Assembly: GCA_022709605.1 (NCBI GenBank)
Contig: JAKLIM010000110.1
Span: 1 to 10,017 of the forward strand
Source of the DNA: Bacteroidota bacterium
GTDB taxonomy: Bacteria > Bacteroidota > Bacteroidia > Bacteroidales > Paludibacteraceae
Length of the DNA stretch: 10,017 bases
Reading direction: 5' to 3'
In this document: one piece after another, positions 5,477 to 10,017 of the stretch
How positions within the stretch are numbered: the stretch's first letter is position 1
Layout of the letters: the number at the start of each line of letters is the position of its first letter
Notes under the pieces: generated by a model
What the model was told of the DNA's origin: nothing
Seen by the model: the letters and a program-made list of their open reading frames with translations, nothing else
The model's database searches: none
Position numbers and translations under genes: made by a program

Positions 5477-8316
5477 TGCAAAAAACAATCCTGTTAATAA
5501 CAATTTTTTTACTGTTGATATTTCACTTTCATATTGATGCAGCTACTTTAGCTCAACATCAACAACTTAAAAAGGGGAAATTGAGCAATGGTGTTACATA
5601 TTATATTTATCCCAATCAATACCCAAAAGGCGAAGCAGTTTACCGATTGTTTATCAAATCCGGATCGGTATTCGAAACAGATGAACAGCAGGGTCTGGCA
5701 CATTTTCTGGAACACATGGCCTTTAATGGCACCAAAAATTTTCCGGGAAATATGCTGATTCGTTTTCTGGAATCAAAAGGGGCAAAATTCGGCAAAGATC
5801 TGAATGCACATACTTCGTTCAACGAGACGGTTTATAAACTGCAGTTACCTTCGTCAGACCCCAAAATGGTGGACACAACACTTACAATTTTGGCCGATTG
5901 GGCTGATGGATTGATACTTGACAGTGCAGAAATAGAGTCGGAGAGGGGAGTGATTCTTTCCGAATGGCTTTCGAAAACCGGTCCCGAAAAGGACATAAAC
6001 AACGCTTTGCTTATGGAATTGCTTAACGGTTCACATTTTTCCAAAAGAATTGTGATTGGCGACACTGCAGTTATTCGAAACTTTAATCATCAAACATTGC
6101 GGGATTATTATGAAAAATGGTATCATCCACAATTGATGGCTGTGGCTGTGGTGGGAGATGTAAATGTTTCGGAAATTGAAAAAATGATTCACCAGAAATT
6201 CGGGAAAATTAATAATTATCCTCGTGTAAAAGTAGCCTCTTACAGAATACCGGACTTCGAAAAAAATGAAGCAAAAGTTATGGCTCATCCTTCGTTGAAG
6301 AAAGTTGAATTGTCGATGATACAGCTGTTGCCATTGAATAAAGCTGTGCGTAAGGCTAAGGATTATCCGGCATATCTTGAGAGAACATTGCTGAATCGTT
6401 TAATGAAAGCACGTTTGAACGCAAATTCATTCAATAATAATTCATACAAAAATGGTAATGTTGGGATTTCCGATTTTTTGAATACTAAATCAGTATTTTT
6501 GGCTTCTACAGAACTTATTCCGGGAAAAATAAATGAAGGAATCGATACTTTTATGACGCATTTTGAACAAATGTATCGGTATGGTTTTTTGCCTGTGGAA
6601 ATAGAGAAAGTGAAGAAAACATATCTCAGTCAGTTAAAAAGGCGTGCAACATCTTTGTCGCCTGTTGCATCTCAAAATATAATGGACGAAATATACAGCG
6701 ATTTTTACAGAGGTAATCTTGTGATTACAAGTCAGGTAGAGTATAAACTACTGAAGAAGTATATCGACAAAGTTGATTCGGCTCAACTGATTCGTTTATT
6801 TAAAAAATCGTATCGGCCTCAAACAATACATTTTCAACTTTCTTCTTTCGATAAGGTTGGCTCTGAAATTCCTACAGAAAATGCTATAATAAGTCGGTTC
6901 AGAAATATCAGAACAAAACCAGTTGCAACATATCACAAAGTAATTAATGTGCCCGACAGCCTGCTTACAAAAATTCCTGTTGGTGGGAGCATTGTAGCCA
7001 CAAATAATATTCCTGATATTGGTGCTTCAATTTATAAATTATCGAATGGTGTAACAGTTGTTTTCAAAAAATCAGTATCAGAGAAGGCACGAATATCACT
7101 TTCAGCGTTTCGAAAAGGTGGACTTTATGCGTTGGATCAGGCTGATTATGCAAGTGGCATTTTTGCCGGAAGTGTCGTATCGTTAAGTGGAGCGGGAGCA
7201 TTTTCGCGCGATGCATTGTCATATTATCTTGCCGGAAATACGGCTTCTGTACGTTTTTTAGTCGAAAAAACACGTTCAGGATTGGTTGGAAGTGCCAATG
7301 CTCAGGATGCTGAAACTCTATTCCAATTACTGTATTTAAAATGGACAGAGCCCCGGCTTGATACTTTGGTGTTCGAACAAACCCGAAAAATGTCAATCGA
7401 AAGTTATCTTACGAAAAATAAAACGGAACAAACTCAATATTACGAAGATATGAACCGGGTGCTAAAAAAGGACGATTATACGACTGCAGAACTCACTGAC
7501 ACGCTGATACGTGACGATGTGAAAATTGAAAAATTGTTACCAATTTTCAACGAAAGTTTTGGTAAGGCCACAGATTACACTTTTGTGATTATTTCGGATA
7601 CTACTTTTGAAGCGCTTGAACCTTATATTTTGAAATACATTGGAGGTTTACCTTCAGGAGTTCAAAAATCAGAATATCAATATGATGGAGGTAATTATAA
7701 TACAACAAAAACCGTATTTGAACGAAAAGCAGGCGATTCACCCAAAGCTTCAGTAACACTTGTGTTTCAACAAACAAAATTACCCCTCGAATTTGACTTG
7801 TATAATCTGCAAAGCGAAATTCTTGCCAATGTGCTGAAAATGAAACTGACAAAATTGCTTCGTGAAGAAATGGGTATGGTGTACAGTGTTGGTGTAAACG
7901 CAAGTGCCACTATTCGTCCCGCTGTCTTATCACGTAATAGTATCTCATTCAGTTGTTTGCCCGAAAATGTTCAAATATTGATTGAAAAATCAAAAGAAAT
8001 CATTTCAGAAATGAAGGCCAAACCCGAAGGTTTTGAGTCGGAACTAAATGATGTAAAAGCTAATTTAGTAAAGGAAATGCAATTGAATAAACAAAAGGAT
8101 TCGTTTTGGAGTACTTATATCAGAAATTCTATATTTAACAACCAAACGAACTGGGACTTTGTAAAAAATTATGATTATACTGTAAAAGCCATCACCGGTA
8201 AGGAACTCGCTGATTTGCTAACGAATAATTATAATTTTGAGAGTCTTATACAGTGCGTTTTATTACCAAAACAAAACCAGGAAAATAAACCTGAACATAA
8301 CAATCAGGTAAATTAA
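5476..8316 (+). CDS. Secreted M16 (pitrilysin-type) zinc metallopeptidase
   Basis: Encodes 946 residues, the normal size for a two-domain M16 peptidase such as pitrilysin or PqqL. These clamshell enzymes enclose and cut oligopeptides. A Sec signal peptide covers about residues 1-23 (hydrophobic ILLITIFLLLIF) without a lipobox, so a soluble periplasmic location is expected. The inverted zinc motif HxxEH is H76-F-L-E79-H80: H76 and H80 bind zinc and E79 is the catalytic base. E163 is the third zinc ligand, with conserved E156 seven residues before it, the same spacing as in insulin-degrading enzyme. The second half begins near residue 508 and repeats the start motif: KLSNGVT occurs at 35-41 and again at 521-527. 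It lacks HxxEH and is non-catalytic, as usual. R796 and Y803 match the conserved Arg/Tyr pair that completes the active site. All key residues are present, so it should be active. It overlaps the preceding gene by one base, and it is the only enzyme in this SusCD operon, suggesting it degrades imported peptides. Confidence 0.94.
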   Translation: MQKTILLITIFLLLIFHFHIDAATLAQHQQLKKGKLSNGVTYYIYPNQYPKGEAVYRLFIKSGSVFETDEQQGLAHFLEHMAFNGTKNFPGNMLIRFLESKGAKFGKDLNAHTSFNETVYKLQLPSSDPKMVDTTLTILADWADGLILDSAEIESERGVILSEWLSKTGPEKDINNALLMELLNGSHFSKRIVIGDTAVIRNFNHQTLRDYYEKWYHPQLMAVAVVGDVNVSEIEKMIHQKFGKINNYPRVKVASYRIPDFEKNEAKVMAHPSLKKVELSMIQLLPLNKAVRKAKDYPAYLERTLLNRLMKARLNANSFNNNSYKNGNVGISDFLNTKSVFLASTELIPGKINEGIDTFMTHFEQMYRYGFLPVEIEKVKKTYLSQLKRRATSLSPVASQNIMDEIYSDFYRGNLVITSQVEYKLLKKYIDKVDSAQLIRLFKKSYRPQTIHFQLSSFDKVGSEIPTENAIISRFRNIRTKPVATYHKVINVPDSLLTKIPVGGSIVATNNIPDIGASIYKLSNGVTVVFKKSVSEKARISLSAFRKGGLYALDQADYASGIFAGSVVSLSGAGAFSRDALSYYLAGNTASVRFLVEKTRSGLVGSANAQDAETLFQLLYLKWTEPRLDTLVFEQTRKMSIESYLTKNKTEQTQYYEDMNRVLKKDDYTTAELTDTLIRDDVKIEKLLPIFNESFGKATDYTFVIISDTTFEALEPYILKYIGGLPSGVQKSEYQYDGGNYNTTKTVFERKAGDSPKASVTLVFQQTKLPLEFDLYNLQSEILANVLKMKLTKLLREEMGMVYSVGVNASATIRPAVLSRNSISFSCLPENVQILIEKSKEIISEMKAKPEGFESELNDVKANLVKEMQLNKQKDSFWSTYIRNSIFNNQTNWDFVKNYDYTVKAITGKELADLLTNNYNFESLIQCVLLPKQNQENKPEHNNQVN

Positions 8317-8361
8317 AAACCATAAATAAATTTTTATTATTAATTTCAAATTTAAAGTTGT

Positions 8362-9825
8362 ATGAAAAAAAAGTTTTTTATTCTGCTGGCAATAGCTGGC
8401 TTGTTTGCTTCCTGTAAGGTTGACGAACCGGAAATCGTTTATGAATCAAAGTTTATCAGTTTTGGATTTTATGCCGAAGACAATAATGGTGTAATTTTTC
8501 AGGATTATGTAATTGACACAGTTAAAACAAATGCAATTGCTATCAATTTACCCGACGAAGTAGATAAAACTGCTCTTGTAGCACGTTTCACTACCTCAGT
8601 TAACGATGTTGTAACGGTAGGAACTGTAGCACAAGTTTCAAAAGTGACTGCAAATAACTTCAGTGCACCGGTTGATTATATTGTTACCGAGGGTACAAGT
8701 AATATAAAATACACAGTTACTATTGGTAAAGCTCCATCTTTTGTATGGTCTGCATTGCCGGCACTTACTACCGATTCAGCCGTATCTTCAATCATGAAAG
8801 TGAACAAGAGCAATGGTTTACCTTATTTTATGTACAAACAATACAGGACAACTTCAGCCGACCAAAAAGCAGCCATGATCAAATTTGAAAATAATGCATG
8901 GGTAAAAATGGGTGAAATTTCAGAAGGTCAGGTTGGTTCGTATTACGATTTGACATTTAGTAGCGATGGCAAACCTTATGTTTCTTATCTCGATTATTTG
9001 GCCACTGTTTCGCAAGCCAATTCAGTAAGCATGCACAATGGCACATCGTGGTCTTATGTAGGTGGAAGTAAAGGTGTTACGACTAATAAAGTATCGTACA
9101 ATGCTTTGAGTTTTACAGCAGATAATAAATTGATGTTGTTCAGCACCATTGATAATACTACTGGTCCGTTAGCTCGTCGTGAATTGGGTGTTTCAACATT
9201 TGCTTCAAATGCCTGGACCATAAATCAGGCTATGGCAGGTCGTGCTGCAACAGATGTTACTTATTTACAACAAGCCCGACTTGTGAAAGATACACTTTAC
9301 GTTGGTATTTTCAATGCAATTACTCCAAACTCTTACTCTTTGTATCAGTATGCCAACGGTGCATGGACAACCTTGCTTGATAAATGGAAAGATGATGCTT
9401 CAACTACCGGAAGTGTTAGAGATTTTGATTTGGAAGTTGATGCAAAAGGTCGCGTTTATTTGGCTATCGTCGATAATAGCAGCGATGGAGCAACTTTAAA
9501 ACAAAGAGTTGTGCAGTACAATAAAAAATCAAAAACTGTAAGCGCACTCGGATCACCAATTTCGGCAACCACCGGTGGATTGTTCGATTTCGATTTAGCT
9601 GTTTCGCCTTTCGGAGTGCCATATATGATGTATCGTAACGAAAGTAAATATCCAACAGTAAGTTATTTCGACGACGAAACTCAAACATGGATCGAATCGA
9701 AAGTGTTTGAAACCAGTGACGAACCTACCGGAATGAACATCGATTTTGCTTCAAACGGAGTGGCATTTGCAAGCTACGTAAAAAACAGAAAATTGATTAC
9801 TTACAAATTCTCAGCTCCACAATAA
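8362..9825 (+). CDS. Lipoprotein with an Ig-like (DUF5018-type) domain and a probable seven-bladed beta-propeller
   Basis: Encodes 487 residues. The signal peptide MKKKFFILLAIAGLFASC ends in a lipobox (F15-A-S-C18), followed by KVDEPE, an acidic stretch compatible with surface export. Residues about 25-125 resemble the Ig-like DUF5018 domain of Bacteroidota lipoproteins: LPDEVDKTALVARFTTS, then VSKVTANNFSAPVDYIV, then IKYTVTI. From residue 129 I count seven repeats of about 45-58 residues, each opening with an aromatic strand at W129, W180, W230, W285, W335, V393 (Trp replaced) and W443. Each continues to a segment such as DGKPYVSYL, KGRVYLAIV or FGVPYMMYR and usually closes with a YxNxA-type turn. 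Seven repeats suggest a complete propeller. There are no catalytic sialidase Asp-boxes that I can see, so a binding or scaffold role is more likely than hydrolysis. It follows the M16 gene by 45 nt with no clear terminator or promoter between, so it is probably the last gene of the operon. The ligand is unknown. Confidence 0.83.
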   Translation: MKKKFFILLAIAGLFASCKVDEPEIVYESKFISFGFYAEDNNGVIFQDYVIDTVKTNAIAINLPDEVDKTALVARFTTSVNDVVTVGTVAQVSKVTANNFSAPVDYIVTEGTSNIKYTVTIGKAPSFVWSALPALTTDSAVSSIMKVNKSNGLPYFMYKQYRTTSADQKAAMIKFENNAWVKMGEISEGQVGSYYDLTFSSDGKPYVSYLDYLATVSQANSVSMHNGTSWSYVGGSKGVTTNKVSYNALSFTADNKLMLFSTIDNTTGPLARRELGVSTFASNAWTINQAMAGRAATDVTYLQQARLVKDTLYVGIFNAITPNSYSLYQYANGAWTTLLDKWKDDASTTGSVRDFDLEVDAKGRVYLAIVDNSSDGATLKQRVVQYNKKSKTVSALGSPISATTGGLFDFDLAVSPFGVPYMMYRNESKYPTVSYFDDETQTWIESKVFETSDEPTGMNIDFASNGVAFASYVKNRKLITYKFSAPQ

Positions 9826-9841
9826 TATTTTTTATCAATTT

Positions 9842-9869
9842 TTATTCCATACGGATTATTATGGAATAA
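9842..9869. repeat. Perfect 10-bp inverted repeat downstream of the operon
   Basis: TTATTCCATA (9842-9851) pairs exactly with TATGGAATAA (9860-9869) across an 8-nt loop, starting 17 nt after the last stop codon. On the + strand the T-rich run (9829-9834 and 9838-9843) comes before or at the stem instead of after it, and GGAGGG follows, so this is not a standard intrinsic terminator in either direction. It may act as an mRNA 3'-end stabiliser, a weak terminator, or an operator for a downstream gene. Confidence 0.35.
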
Positions 9870-9936
9870 GGAGGGATAATGGTTTTAAAGATTTATTAAT
9901 CACTTTATTAAAGGAATGCCCCAATATATGGCATAA

Positions 9937-9944
9937 TATATTTG
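9937..9944 (+). promoter_or_regulatory. TAnnTTTG -7-like element near the window end
   Basis: TATATTTG matches the Bacteroides -7 consensus TAnnTTTG. No TTTG lies at the expected distance upstream, so only half of the promoter is supported. If real, it would serve a gene starting beyond position 10017. The rest of 9826-10017 shows no credible coding sequence. Confidence 0.15.
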
Positions 9945-10017
9945 TGCATAATTTTTTATTTGGCTATTTGTCTTTCTACGGTGAGGATTCAGATGATGAT
10001 TTAATATGTTATATACA

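Noticed and set aside
7064..7396. 110-codon open frame on the - strand within the M16 gene
   Set aside because: It lies opposite the second M16 domain, whose + strand sequence is fully consistent with the family; no independent evidence supports the antisense frame.
8317..8361. Possible terminator or promoter between the M16 and propeller genes
   Set aside because: The 45 nt are almost entirely A/T with only short self-complementary A/T stretches; there is no GC-containing stem with a T tract and no TAnnTTTG match.
9302..9499. 65-codon + strand frame inside the propeller lipoprotein gene
   Set aside because: It is an out-of-frame shadow; the containing frame carries continuous propeller repeats with no sign of a frameshift.
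1..10017. CRISPR arrays, insertion sequences, tRNA or rRNA genes, phage or toxin-antitoxin modules
   Set aside because: I saw no spaced direct repeats, transposase motifs, terminal inverted repeats, cloverleaf sequences or related proteins on either strand.

Overview
This AT-rich window comes from a member of the Bacteroidota, most likely the order Bacteroidales. The evidence is an adjacent SusC/SusD pair, lipoproteins with Bacteroidota-style signal peptides, start codons without Shine-Dalgarno sequences, and a leader with a TTTG / TAnnTTTG promoter-like match. The genus cannot be named from the sequence.

Layout: positions 1-441 hold no convincing protein gene but contain leader-like structure: a promoter candidate (168-197), a 17-codon reading frame (223-276), a 9-bp hairpin followed by a T tract (258-303) and a second palindrome/hairpin patch (334-363). 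Five genes follow on the + strand: a SusC/RagA TonB-dependent outer-membrane transporter (442-3531), a SusD/RagB surface lipoprotein (3554-4990), a small Ig/Calx-beta-like lipoprotein (5012-5476), a secreted two-domain M16 (pitrilysin-type) zinc peptidase (5476-8316), and a lipoprotein made of an Ig-like DUF5018-type domain plus a probable seven-bladed beta-propeller (8362-9825). The gaps are 22 nt, 21 nt, a 1-nt overlap and 45 nt, so the five genes look like one operon. Positions 9826-10017 are noncoding, with a perfect 10-bp inverted repeat and a weak promoter-like match that might serve a gene beyond the window.

How the genes may work together (inference): no glycoside hydrolase, polysaccharide lyase or sulfatase is present in the window, and the only enzyme is a peptidase predicted to be periplasmic. 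The locus therefore reads as an oligopeptide or protein acquisition system rather than a classic polysaccharide utilisation locus. SusD and the two other lipoproteins would capture ligand at the cell surface, SusC would import it using TonB energy, and the M16 peptidase would cut it in the periplasm. The most interesting points are the attenuator-like leader, whose 17-codon frame carries tandem Trp codons just before the hairpin, and the uncharacterised propeller lipoprotein at the end of the operon.
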